Positions 11,916-19,563 of a stretch of DNA of 45,651 nucleotides are shown here, one piece after another; position 1 is the stretch's first letter; the number at the start of each line of letters is the position of its first letter. The stretch spans positions 1 to 45,651 of IMG/VR virus record IMGVR_UViG_3300017720_000012. One strand, given 5' to 3'. Made by a program: the position numbers and the translations under genes. Origin of the DNA: a virus. The notes beneath the pieces were generated by a model. The model was not told the DNA's origin and ran no database searches. It was given only the letters and a program-made list of their open reading frames with translations.

Positions 11916-12368
11916 ATGAAAAATGAAATTGTAACCAAGATGAGTCCAGAAGGGCTTGAAATAGCGAACAACTATCTAGAATTAGGAAGCATACCAGCCG
12001 TGTGCGCCAGAATGAAAATAGATGAAAACACCGTGCAAGAATTTTTAGGAAAACGGGAAATCAAAGCGTACATCGATCAAGTGTATCTAGATACAGGTTA
12101 CAGAAATCGTTTTAAATTAGCAAACACACTTGACGATATTATTGAGCGCAAACTAGAAGAGAGCGAAGAATCTCAAATTTATACTAACAAAGACCTAGCG
12201 GATTTAATACAAATGGCACACAAAATGCGTATGGATGAAATCAAAGCTATGGCAGAACTAGAAAAAGCAAAAACCTCAAATGTCAAAAATCAGACAAATG
12301 TACAGATCAACGAACTCCCTTTCGGGCAAGGCAACTATGGCAAACTGATGGAGAAGTTGTTGAAATAA
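11916..12368 (+). CDS. probable small terminase subunit, 150 aa
   Basis: The N-terminus has a helix-turn-helix layout (LEIANNYLELGSIPAVCARM, KIDENTVQEFLGKREIKAYI), then DTGYRNRFKLANTLDDII and a helical, charged C-terminal half (KDLADLIQMAHKMRMDEIKA). This resembles small-terminase proteins annotated in marine phages, which bind the packaging site and load the large subunit. The start at 11916 is set by a promoter 6 nt upstream. It is unusual that the large subunit lies 11 kb away, with an accessory operon between. A plain regulator cannot be excluded. Confidence 0.55.
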   Translation: MKNEIVTKMSPEGLEIANNYLELGSIPAVCARMKIDENTVQEFLGKREIKAYIDQVYLDTGYRNRFKLANTLDDIIERKLEESEESQIYTNKDLADLIQMAHKMRMDEIKAMAELEKAKTSNVKNQTNVQINELPFGQGNYGKLMEKLLK

Positions 12369-12383
12369 AATATGAGGAAAAAA

Positions 12384-12578
12384 ATGCAAGAACTATCAAC
12401 GTACATGAGTGGCAATCTACGAGCCGACACAATCGTAGACAAAGGAGTATTTGGTGCTAGATTCTACAACCCAGAGGGTGTATTAGTAGCTACCGAATTT
12501 TACAAAGGACATAGTGAAGCGTATGCAGAAGATGCAGCTGAAAACTATGTATTTGGTATAAAGAAAATTGGCATATAG
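12384..12578 (+). CDS. conserved phage protein, 64 aa
   Basis: MQELSTYMSGNLRADTIVDK, then FGARFYNPEG and GHSEAYAEDAAENYVFGIKK. Similar short proteins with STYMSG-x-LRAD and HSExYAEDAAENxVxGIK occur in marine phages; the role is unknown. The ATG at 12384 is preferred over 12372 because AGGA lies just upstream. Its end overlaps the IscU-like start. Confidence 0.6.
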   Translation: MQELSTYMSGNLRADTIVDKGVFGARFYNPEGVLVATEFYKGHSEAYAEDAAENYVFGIKKIGI

Positions 12579-12984
12579 TAAAGAAGTTATCGAAAGGTTC
12601 GAAGGAGTACTGAACAGTCCTAAGCAATTTAGCGTAGGCCGTTTTGACCCGAACGACCCCGATATAGCTACAGGAATGACAGGAGCACCCGCTTGTGGTG
12701 ATGTCATGAAGTTACAACTTAAACTTGACGAACAAGAAAAAATCATTGATGTAAAATTTAAAACATATGGATGCGGTTCAGCTATCGCGTCTTCTACAAT
12801 GTTTGTAGATATGTTAAAAGGACTTACTATAGAAGAAGCAAAAGAAATTAAGAACAAAGATATTGCCGAGGCACTACAGTTGCCGCCAATAAAGATTCAC
12901 TGCTCAGTTCTAGCCGAAGACGCAATAAGAAAGGCTATTCAGAACTGGGAGGATAAATGTTCAGAAAAATACACAAATTTATGA
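12568..12984 (+). CDS. iscU: IscU-type Fe-S cluster scaffold, 138 aa
   Basis: It contains TGAPACGDVMKLQ (Cys43, Asp45), TYGCGSAIASS (Cys69), the HscA-binding motif LPPIK (105-109) and KIHCSVLAEDAI (His111, Cys112): all IscU ligands are intact. Family knowledge: IscU assembles [2Fe-2S]/[4Fe-4S] clusters from IscS sulfur and hands them on. Relative to E. coli IscU it has ~8 extra residues before the first ligand (FDPNDPDIATGM). The start codon is TTG. No IscS, HscA/B or ferredoxin is here, so it must use host partners. The IscA-like gene follows 46 nt later. Confidence 0.92.
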   Translation: MAYSKEVIERFEGVLNSPKQFSVGRFDPNDPDIATGMTGAPACGDVMKLQLKLDEQEKIIDVKFKTYGCGSAIASSTMFVDMLKGLTIEEAKEIKNKDIAEALQLPPIKIHCSVLAEDAIRKAIQNWEDKCSEKYTNL

Positions 12985-13030
12985 AAGCAAGCAGAATACA
13001 AAATGTTTGGAGACTATTTAAATTAGATAG

Positions 13031-13348
13031 ATGATAGAAATTACTAATGAGGCGTATACTAAACTTATACAGAAAGCGAGCGCAGAAGACAACTTTGTTT
13101 TTAGACTTGGTATTACTGGGGGTGGCTGCGGTGGTATGGAGTATCTTTTTGCTTTTAACCCTAAAAATTATTCAGATGATCTGGTAATAGATTGGGGCAA
13201 GATTAGATTTAGGGTAGACCCTAACTCTGCGCCTTATTTAGAAGGCATGACTATTGATTGGCACACGGACGGACTAAATGAAGAATTCAGATTTAACAAC
13301 CCAAAAGAAACATATAGATGTGGATGCGGAGAAAGCATCGGCTTCTAG
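13031..13348 (+). CDS. iscA: IscA/HesB-family Fe-S carrier, 105 aa
   Basis: The three conserved cysteines are present: Cys33 in GITGGGCGGMEY and Cys97/Cys99 in YRCGCGESIGF at the C-terminus, with the usual length of about 105. A-type carriers take clusters from IscU and deliver them to target proteins. Co-occurrence with IscU makes a mini assembly-delivery pair. Start ATG at 13031; it overlaps a 17-codon frame at 12981-13034 that may be chance. Clear family match; sub-type (IscA, ErpA, SufA) not settled. Confidence 0.9.
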   Translation: MIEITNEAYTKLIQKASAEDNFVFRLGITGGGCGGMEYLFAFNPKNYSDDLVIDWGKIRFRVDPNSAPYLEGMTIDWHTDGLNEEFRFNNPKETYRCGCGESIGF

Positions 13349-13517
13349 GAAAGCATTACAAATAGTTAACCTATCGCCATCAGAAAGCATGATAGAGAAG
13401 TTAACAGATATGCATCCAATGAGACAAATTACTTATGCAAGTATTATACAGGTTACTGTACTATTTGGCATGTTTGGATGTATGGCAATCAATCAAGAAA
13501 TGATTAAGTACTTATGA
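13278..13517 (+). CDS. small membrane protein, up to 79 aa
   Basis: The C-terminal half has one membrane span (TYASIIQVTVLFGMFGCMAI). The start is uncertain: ATG 13278 overlaps iscA by 71 nt, GTG 13320 by 29 nt, and ATG 13390 avoids overlap but shortens the protein to 42 residues. Its stop overlaps the next ATG (ATGA), supporting translation. Function unknown. Confidence 0.5.
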   Translation: MKNSDLTTQKKHIDVDAEKASASRKALQIVNLSPSESMIEKLTDMHPMRQITYASIIQVTVLFGMFGCMAINQEMIKYL

Positions 13518-13810
13518 GTGAGATATTTGACGTAATCGGACAAGTTGGAGCACCTATCGCTGCAGCACTGTTTATGGGTGGTTTTATATTTCTCATCATA
13601 AGAAAGATTATGGATGACGTTGTTGGAGATACAGAAGAAGTTCGAGGAATCTCTAAGATGTTAATTACTCGTATCAAAGTTATGAACAATGATATGATTA
13701 AAATAGATATGAGTGTATCATCCGCGCTGGGACTTGCACCAGACTTAGAAAAAATAGCAAGAGCAGAAAACTTTGTAGAAAGTGGGAGTATCGATGCAAG
13801 ACGTGATTGA
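13514..13810 (+). CDS. small membrane protein, 98 aa
   Basis: An N-terminal segment (IGQVGAPIAAALFMGGFIFL) spans the membrane, followed by a charged helical tail. The next gene has the same architecture and similar wording (IQQFGFPVVAMVGLGYFVYF), so the two look like diverged duplicates. Coupled to the upstream gene by ATGA. The link to the curli genes that follow is only positional. Confidence 0.6.
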   Translation: MSEIFDVIGQVGAPIAAALFMGGFIFLIIRKIMDDVVGDTEEVRGISKMLITRIKVMNNDMIKIDMSVSSALGLAPDLEKIARAENFVESGSIDARRD

Positions 13811-14045
13811 TGCCATACAACAATTTGGATTTCCAGTTGTTGCAATGGTTGGACTTGGATATTTCGTATACTTCGTATGGACTACAGTGACCGAGAAGAT
13901 AGACCCAGCAATCGAAGAAATGAAAATTACCATACTACAACTTATCGACCAGATAAGAATGTTGGATAATGACATGATACGACTGCAAAAGAAACTGGAC
14001 ACAGTTTTACAGTTAAAAGAAAATGAACGAAAGAAAACTAAATAA
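13794..14045 (+). CDS. small membrane/coiled-coil protein, 83 aa
   Basis: MQDVIDAIQQFGFPVVAMVG... one membrane span, then a long coiled coil (QLIDQIRMLDNDMIRLQKKL). ATG 13794 is preferred to the in-frame GTG at 13782 because GGGAG lies 6 nt upstream. It is a relative of the preceding protein, and it overlaps csgF. Function unknown. Confidence 0.6.
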   Translation: MQDVIDAIQQFGFPVVAMVGLGYFVYFVWTTVTEKIDPAIEEMKITILQLIDQIRMLDNDMIRLQKKLDTVLQLKENERKKTK

Positions 14046-14517
14046 CAGAGTTGCAAATAGTGTTATAGGAGCTTTATTTATATTAAGCTTTATAGCAATT
14101 GCAGCAGACTTAAACGCGGATGAAATAAAGTTTGGATTCAAAAATCCTTCATTCAGTGGTGTAGGTACATCTAGCCACTATCTTACAATTGACTCACAAG
14201 AGATGTCAAGAAAAGAGGCAATCGCCGCAGAAATTAAAGCACTCAAAGAAGCCGCAGAACGAGAGGAAAATAATAGTACTCTCGCAAGATTTATAAAGAA
14301 CTTTGAGAGTAGAGTATACGCACAGTTATCTCGACAGCTAGTAGACCAGTTGTTCGGAGAAAACCCTGCATCGGAAGGATCATTCATGTTGTTTGATAAT
14401 CTGATTACATGGACATCAGATGGTATATCAATTACAATGACCATATTTAATGAGGCTACTGGTGAAACGACTGTCATTACAATCCCTATTGGCGACTTCG
14501 GTTTTCCTACTGGCTAG
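14023..14517 (+). CDS. csgF: CsgF-like curli assembly factor, 164 aa
   Basis: A hydrophobic signal-like segment (SVIGALFILSFIAIAADLNA, residues ~13-32) is followed by the hallmark DEIKFGFKNPSFSG, the counterpart of CsgF F-x-F-x-NP-x-F-GG. Further on are FESRVYAQLSRQLVDQLFG, corresponding to the CsgF helix, and ITMTIFNEATGETTVITIP near the end, like the CsgF V-x-D-x-x-T-G-x-x-T-x-I tail. CsgF sits at the extracellular mouth of the CsgG pore and couples CsgA secretion to nucleation. At 164 aa it is longer than the E. coli protein (138). It directly precedes csgG, overlapping it. Confidence 0.8.
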   Translation: MNERKLNNRVANSVIGALFILSFIAIAADLNADEIKFGFKNPSFSGVGTSSHYLTIDSQEMSRKEAIAAEIKALKEAAEREENNSTLARFIKNFESRVYAQLSRQLVDQLFGENPASEGSFMLFDNLITWTSDGISITMTIFNEATGETTVITIPIGDFGFPTG

Positions 14518-15316
14518 TTGTGCAAACTTTACACATTACAAATATGTGTCACCTTGCTTAACAAATCCAGACGAAGACTATAAAGATGTTGTAACTATTA
14601 TCGGAAAAGCGCAATGCTTTTCTGGAGATGCTATTATCAATACGCCAGTTACAGATGCAATTAAAACAATTCCACAACCATCACGATATCCCGTGGTGGC
14701 CGTATACAAATTTACAGATTCAACAGGACAAAGAAAGAGTGTCGATGGTATAGCTAGTTTCAGTACTGCTGTTACTATGGCTCCCGAGACATACCTCATA
14801 AGAGCACTCAAACAGTCTGGATTCTTCAAAGTTGTCGAAAGAGGTGGCCTTGACCACTTAACTAGAGAAAGACAATTAATAAGACAGACTAGACAAAGTT
14901 TTAATGATGAAGACGAGCAGCTTCCACTACTGTTTGCTGGATTAATCATTGAAGGGGGAATAGTAGATTATAACACTAATCTATTAACAGGAGGTATAGG
15001 TGCTAGATATTTAGGCATTGGTAACTCCAAGCAATATCGTGAGGATACCGTAGTGGTCTCATTAAGACTAGTTTCTGTGAGTACAGGAGAGATCTTAATG
15101 GAAATCCTTACGTCAAAGAAAATACTCTCTGTCGGAGTATCAAATGACTTCTTTAGGTTTATAGCAGAAGGCACAAAGCTCGTAGAGTTTGAAAGCGGAA
15201 CTGCAATGAATGAAAGTAAATCTATTGCAATACAAGCAGCGCTTGAAACTGCAGTAGTTCAATTGATAAAAGACGGCAAAGAGAAAGGGTACTGGAAGTA
15301 CTGGGGAGAGAAGTAA
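14450..15316 (+). CDS. csgG: CsgG-like curli secretion pore lipoprotein, 288 aa
   Basis: A lipoprotein signal peptide ends in FLLASC with Cys24 as the lipidated residue. The mature part contains PVVAVYKFTDSTGQRKS, TYLIRALKQSGFFKVVERGG, LIRQTRQ, LLFAGLIIEGGIVDYNTNLL, GGIGARYLGI, and STGEILMEILTSKKI, all in the CsgG order. CsgG forms the nonameric outer-membrane channel for curlins. Length is close to E. coli CsgG (277). The start may instead be GTG 14462. Its signal-peptide codons are overprinted on the 3' end of csgF. No CsgE or CsgC is seen. Confidence 0.9.
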   Translation: MRLLVKRLSLQSLLATSVFLLASCANFTHYKYVSPCLTNPDEDYKDVVTIIGKAQCFSGDAIINTPVTDAIKTIPQPSRYPVVAVYKFTDSTGQRKSVDGIASFSTAVTMAPETYLIRALKQSGFFKVVERGGLDHLTRERQLIRQTRQSFNDEDEQLPLLFAGLIIEGGIVDYNTNLLTGGIGARYLGIGNSKQYREDTVVVSLRLVSVSTGEILMEILTSKKILSVGVSNDFFRFIAEGTKLVEFESGTAMNESKSIAIQAALETAVVQLIKDGKEKGYWKYWGEK

Positions 15317-16029
15317 TGAGAATATTACTTTTATTACTATCCTTTGGTTTATATGCAGACAATGAAATTTACATAGATCAAACTGGAAACAATGTCAATA
15401 TTGACTTAGAGCAACTAGGATCGAACAACCTTATTGGTGGTGACGATGCAACAAGCGGTTCTATGACAAAAGCTATCTTAAACGGTGGTACATGGACATT
15501 GGATATTAACCAGATTGGTTCTTCAAATAAATTTCTAACTGACGGTGTATTAGGCGAAAACTTTACTGGTTTCTTCGAATTTGATGGAGATTCAAATACA
15601 TTCGAGTTTTCTATGGATACTACAGGACTAAATACAGTTGACTTTGCAAACATCAATGTAGATGTAACAGGTAGCTCAAACGTTTTTGATTGGGACATCG
15701 GTGAAAATGCAGGAGCAAGTTATTTAGACTTAGATCTAATACTAGACGGAGACAGTAACGATTTAACATTCGATATAGACTCTGACTACTATACTGCGTA
15801 TATGGATATCTTAGGAGATAGTAATACAATGGAATTGACCAAAACTGGTCAAGGAGCCTCATCGAGTGATGCAGGTTATTTTTACTTGGATTTAAATGGT
15901 AGTACAAATACTATTGAAATACAACAAAAATCAACACTAGCACTCGATTGGTTAAAAATAGAGAGCGATGCGTCAAACAGTAACATCTGTGTTATTCAGT
16001 CTGATGGTGGTACATCCACTTCTTGCTGA
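15316..16029 (+). CDS. secreted curlin-repeat-like protein, 237 aa
   Basis: Signal peptide MRILLLLLSFGLYA. The mature part is strand-turn repeats: IYIDQTGNNVNIDLEQLGSN matches the curlin S/I-x5-Q-x4-N-x5-Q pattern, and G-(D/S/N)-S/N-N turns recur at residues ~24, 35, 68, 91, 119, 145, 167 and 195. It is very acidic and Asn-rich, with almost no Lys/Arg, and Cys225 and Cys237 near the end. It is the likely CsgG/CsgF export substrate and amyloid-like fibre subunit. Most rungs lack the canonical Gln, so it is a diverged curlin. TAATG overlap couples it to csgG. Confidence 0.75.
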   Translation: MRILLLLLSFGLYADNEIYIDQTGNNVNIDLEQLGSNNLIGGDDATSGSMTKAILNGGTWTLDINQIGSSNKFLTDGVLGENFTGFFEFDGDSNTFEFSMDTTGLNTVDFANINVDVTGSSNVFDWDIGENAGASYLDLDLILDGDSNDLTFDIDSDYYTAYMDILGDSNTMELTKTGQGASSSDAGYFYLDLNGSTNTIEIQQKSTLALDWLKIESDASNSNICVIQSDGGTSTSC

Positions 16030-17071
16030 TATAGGCGCAATCACGGAACTACGCGGGCAAGGTGCCGTCATTCGAGATGACACCTTACCTGCAACTTTAG
16101 AACAAGACATTCAACAAATGGATGATGTGCGTACAGCTAATGGGCGACTAGGTATCACATTCATAGACGATAGTCAAGTTCGACTCACAGAGCATAGCAA
16201 ACTTGTTATAGACGAAGTAATCTTTGACCCAAATCCAAACAAGTCAAAGATGAGTATGCAATTTGCAAGTGGCACTGCTCGATTTATTACTGGTAAGATA
16301 GGACAGATAAACAAACAGAATATCAACATTAGTACACCAACAGCACAAATCGCAATTCGAGGAACAGACTTTACTGTTACCGTTGACGAGTTCGGTAAGT
16401 CATTGGTGATACTCTTACCAGATGCAAACGGACTGCCCTCTGGCGAGATTGTAGTAGCAACTGCTTTAGGACAGGTAATACTAAATAAACCGTATCAATC
16501 TACTGTTACAACTGTATGGGAACAGAGTCCTACTAAACCTGTTATCCTCGACTTAACACTAGATCTGATAGACAATCTTTTGATTGTCTCACCACCTAAG
16601 AAAAATGAAGAAATACAACAAAATGAGGGATCGTCTGGAAGTGACGACTCTGGTACTAATATTCTTGATATCGACTACCTCGCTTACGACGGGCTCGATG
16701 TAGACTTATTAGAAGTAGAGGAAGACTTTCGAGAACTTGACATAGACTACCTAGGAACTAACTTCCTGGAAGATCTACTAGAAATAATAGAATCAGTAGA
16801 TGAACTAGATAATAATGAACTCGCATCCGTTGGAGCAGCACCTGTAGATTTAAAAGGTACTACATTCGGACAAGATGCAAGCACACAGATTACAACTTTT
16901 GGAGATGCAGAGTTTCTTACTCTCATTCGAGAAGTAAATCAAAGTGTAAGGTTAGATATAAATGGACAAACTGGATATAACATTATATTGGAACAAGATG
17001 GCAAAGCTTACAATGTTGTCGTTGGTAATGGTGCCGATGTTACTATTAGCGTCAAACAATCAAGCGGATAG
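15968..17071 (+). CDS. FecR-domain periplasmic protein, 367 aa
   Basis: Signal peptide MRQTVTSVLFSLMVVHPLLA. Residues ~25-160 form a FecR domain: AITELRGQGAVIR, MDDVRTANGRLGITFIDDSQ, VRLTEHSKLVIDEVIFDP, ISTPTAQIAIRGTDFTV. An acidic low-complexity middle (~205-280) follows, and the C-terminus (VNQSVRLDINGQTGYNIILE...) looks like curlin rungs. FecR domains act in envelope signalling or assembly, and are often found beside CHASE2 cyclases, as here. Stand-alone, with no sigma factor or TonB receptor. A sensor or organiser of the curlin-like fibre is inferred. Overlaps the curlin gene by 62 nt. Confidence 0.8.
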   Translation: MRQTVTSVLFSLMVVHPLLADIGAITELRGQGAVIRDDTLPATLEQDIQQMDDVRTANGRLGITFIDDSQVRLTEHSKLVIDEVIFDPNPNKSKMSMQFASGTARFITGKIGQINKQNINISTPTAQIAIRGTDFTVTVDEFGKSLVILLPDANGLPSGEIVVATALGQVILNKPYQSTVTTVWEQSPTKPVILDLTLDLIDNLLIVSPPKKNEEIQQNEGSSGSDDSGTNILDIDYLAYDGLDVDLLEVEEDFRELDIDYLGTNFLEDLLEIIESVDELDNNELASVGAAPVDLKGTTFGQDASTQITTFGDAEFLTLIREVNQSVRLDINGQTGYNIILEQDGKAYNVVVGNGADVTISVKQSSG

Positions 17072-17504
17072 CTTAGATTTAACACTACCTGAAACTCCAT
17101 TCAACTATGAACAGATGAAGCAAGACTCTGTTCAAATAGAAGCTGCTGAGAAAAAGCGTCTTAGATTTATAAAGATAAACAATGAACCCACTAAGAGAAC
17201 ACTAAGAGCTTACTATATTCTCAATGCGGTTGACATGACAACTTCATATGTGTTTACTAGAAACAACCCGCACATAAAGGAAGCCAACTTTTTACTGCCG
17301 GAAAAGCCGTCTGCTGCAGAATTTTTACTACACAAATCTGTATTAACTCCAATTATAGCAGCTAACTTAGAAGAGGAGCAAATGGTGCTTACAAACTGGA
17401 TTCTTGCAGCAGTAATAATAAGAAACTTTTACTTGTATGAAGAGGCTTCAGAATGCAGAGATTTTAATTACCATCATATTACAGGCGTAAATGTATCGTG
17501 CTAA
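16998..17504 (+). CDS. exported/membrane protein, 168 aa, function unknown
   Basis: ATG 16998 gives a signal-like start (MAKLTMLSLVMVPMLLLAS); the frame is open upstream to 16962. The mature part has LRAYYILNAVDMTTSYVFTR, KEANFLLPEKPSA and LTNWILAAVIIRNFYLY, resembling membrane proteins with a Y-x-x-L-N-x-x-D-x-x-T-T-Y motif (DUF5658-like, from memory). Two or three membrane segments follow the signal. It sits between FecR and the cyclase, so it may be the membrane link of the signalling pair. Two Cys near the end (SECRDF, VNVSC). Confidence 0.55.
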   Translation: MAKLTMLSLVMVPMLLLASNNQADSLDLTLPETPFNYEQMKQDSVQIEAAEKKRLRFIKINNEPTKRTLRAYYILNAVDMTTSYVFTRNNPHIKEANFLLPEKPSAAEFLLHKSVLTPIIAANLEEEQMVLTNWILAAVIIRNFYLYEEASECRDFNYHHITGVNVSC

Positions 17505-19282
17505 ATAAAGTTATCACAATAGTACTGTTTATGGGATTGCTTATATGGAATCCTGGTGTCATGCAAAGAGTCGAACTAATTGGTTACGACTACTTAATCA
17601 TGAATACCGAACCAGTACAGAACGAGAACATTCTGATAGTTGATCTTGATGAAGATTTTCTACAGACTTATGGCGGATGGCCATTACCTAGGTCAGTGTT
17701 TGGTGACTTAATCACTACTACACAGGCCGTACCAGGTTTTACAATCTTGATGCCAAACCCCGACATTCGTGGCAAAGATTATGATAATTACTTTGCTATG
17801 CGAATGCAATACATACCAACAGTCCTTGCTTCAGCAGCATCGACACAAGTAACTGGGACAAACCCTCATGTAGGTACTGCTCAGTTAGGAGAGGACCCAT
17901 TACCATGGCTATTCGAACTACCAGGAATTTTACCTACCGCGTCTACGCTGGAGTCAAAAACAAAGGGAATCGGAGTAGTAACCGCTACGCCGGAAATAGA
18001 CGGGGTTACTCGTCGCATTCCCCTAGTCGTAAACGTGCAGTCAAAACTTTACCCGAGTTTCGCCTTGGAACTCTTAAGAGTCGCCGTAAACGATCCTTCG
18101 TACCAGCTAAAAACAACACCAGAAGGTATTGATTGGATAAGAATCCCAAACTACCCACTGATGAATACAGATGCGAATGGTCGTATCTTTTTAAATTGGA
18201 ATACGAAGTTTTACAAACAAAGCGGACTGGAGTTTCTTAAGAAACCAATAGAAGCTCCGTTCGTTATATTCGGCACGACTGCAGAGGGTATAACTAACCC
18301 AGTGCCGACCCCTGCGGGGGCTAAATACCCACACGAAATCCAAGCGAACATTCTACACAATCTAATTACAGGAACCGCACCTAGCCAACCAACTTGGGCT
18401 ACAGGAGCAGAAATCATCGCAACACTACTAGCACTGATAATACTTGCTTTTGCATCAAGGTCAGTCTGGCTTTCCGTTCCCGCACTATTACTGATAACTG
18501 GAGGAAGTTTATATGGAGCCTGGCATCTATATAAATCTTCTTACTTGCTTGACGTTAGTGGAATCGTAATTATATCCGTTCTCTTTTGGAGTATTCATAC
18601 CTTTCTGAGTTTCCTATCGGAGTATCAACAGAAACTTCGAATCAAACAACAATTTGGGACATACGTTAGTCCCGACTTAGTAAAAAAATTACAGGAAGAC
18701 CCAACATTACTGAGATTGGGTGGGTTAACTTCACGACTCACTTTTCTTTTTTCTGATATACGAGGATTTACCCCGATTTCGGAAAAATACCAAAAGAATC
18801 CACAAGGACTTACGAGCCTCATTAATCGTTTCCTTGATAATCAGACTGAGATTATTCTCAAGCATGGGGGAACAATAGACAAATATATGGGAGATTGCAT
18901 CATGGCATTTTGGGGAGCGCCGTGTCCAGACGAGAATCATGTCGAAAATGCAACAAAGGCAGCTCTCGAAATGAGAGTGGCATTGGAGGAGTTAAATGAA
19001 AAACTCAGAGAAGAAGGCTTGGATGAGATTAATACAGGAGCGGGAATCAACACCGGGGACTGTGTCGTTGGAAACTTTGGCAGCAGCACTCGCTTTGATT
19101 ACAGCGTTCTTGGTGATAGCGTCAATCTGGCTGCTAGACTAGAATCTAGCTGTAAAGAATATGATGCTGACTTAATTATATCTGAGCACAGTTTAGTAGA
19201 TGGTTATGATTATGAGTTTCTTGACGAGGTAACTGTAAAAGGTAAGTCAGAACCTGTAAAAATCTATACCATACGAAAATAG
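17498..19282 (+). CDS. CHASE2-domain class III adenylate cyclase, 594 aa
   Basis: GTG start. An N-terminal membrane segment (VITIVLFMGLLIW) is followed by a periplasmic CHASE2 domain (~25-290; IGYDYLIM, ILIVDLDEDFLQTYGGWPLP). Three membrane spans (~305-370) follow, then a cytosolic cyclase (~410-594). Metal ligands are Asp420 (FSDIRGFT) and Asp466 (YMGDCIMAFWG); purine-site residues are Lys462 and Ser536; transition-state residues are Asn543 and Arg547 (GDSVNLAARLE). The catalytic set is complete, and Lys plus Ser/Thr is the class IIIb adenylate-cyclase type. It should make cAMP in response to a periplasmic cue. Last gene of the operon. Confidence 0.92.
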   Translation: MLNKVITIVLFMGLLIWNPGVMQRVELIGYDYLIMNTEPVQNENILIVDLDEDFLQTYGGWPLPRSVFGDLITTTQAVPGFTILMPNPDIRGKDYDNYFAMRMQYIPTVLASAASTQVTGTNPHVGTAQLGEDPLPWLFELPGILPTASTLESKTKGIGVVTATPEIDGVTRRIPLVVNVQSKLYPSFALELLRVAVNDPSYQLKTTPEGIDWIRIPNYPLMNTDANGRIFLNWNTKFYKQSGLEFLKKPIEAPFVIFGTTAEGITNPVPTPAGAKYPHEIQANILHNLITGTAPSQPTWATGAEIIATLLALIILAFASRSVWLSVPALLLITGGSLYGAWHLYKSSYLLDVSGIVIISVLFWSIHTFLSFLSEYQQKLRIKQQFGTYVSPDLVKKLQEDPTLLRLGGLTSRLTFLFSDIRGFTPISEKYQKNPQGLTSLINRFLDNQTEIILKHGGTIDKYMGDCIMAFWGAPCPDENHVENATKAALEMRVALEELNEKLREEGLDEINTGAGINTGDCVVGNFGSSTRFDYSVLGDSVNLAARLESSCKEYDADLIISEHSLVDGYDYEFLDEVTVKGKSEPVKIYTIRK

Positions 19283-19285
19283 TAC

Positions 19286-19314
19286 TTGACATCAGGTTGG
19301 TAATTTGATATAAT
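19286..19314 (+). promoter_or_regulatory. sigma70 promoter after the cyclase gene
   Basis: TTGACA (19286-19291), a 17 nt spacer and TATAAT (19309-19314); AAAATAGTACTTGACA at 19276-19291 differs from the repeated box at one base. A 22-codon frame begins 4 nt after the -10 box (19319-19387) and overlaps the real gene at 19357. Confidence 0.8.
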
Positions 19315-19356
19315 TATCATGTATTTAATACAAAAGTTAAGAAAAGGGAGTAACAA

Positions 19357-19554
19357 ATGGACGCTGAACAAGTGGCAAACGATCTAGCTAGGCATGAAGC
19401 AGTCTGCGCGGAGCGATGGAAAACTGCATTTAACCGCTTTGACGACATGGATAATAGCTTAAAGCGTGTAGAAACAATACTGATTTCTGCAGCTGGTGGG
19501 GTTATTGTCGGAGCAGCAACCGTCATATTTACAATATGGAGTATGCACTCATAG
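19357..19554 (+). CDS. small membrane protein, holin- or XhlA-like, 65 aa
   Basis: A helical soluble part (ERWKTAFNRFDDMDNSLKRV) precedes a single C-terminal membrane span (ISAAGGVIVGAATVIFTIW). This resembles the layout of haemolysin XhlA-type phage proteins, which take part in lysis, but no endolysin is nearby. GGGAG lies ~6 nt before the ATG. Confidence 0.5.
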   Translation: MDAEQVANDLARHEAVCAERWKTAFNRFDDMDNSLKRVETILISAAGGVIVGAATVIFTIWSMHS

Positions 19555-19563
19555 GAGAAAACA

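Noticed and set aside
12981-13034. 17-codon ORF between iscU and iscA
   Set aside because: It overlaps both neighbours neatly but is too short and featureless to support; it may be chance or a coupling frame.
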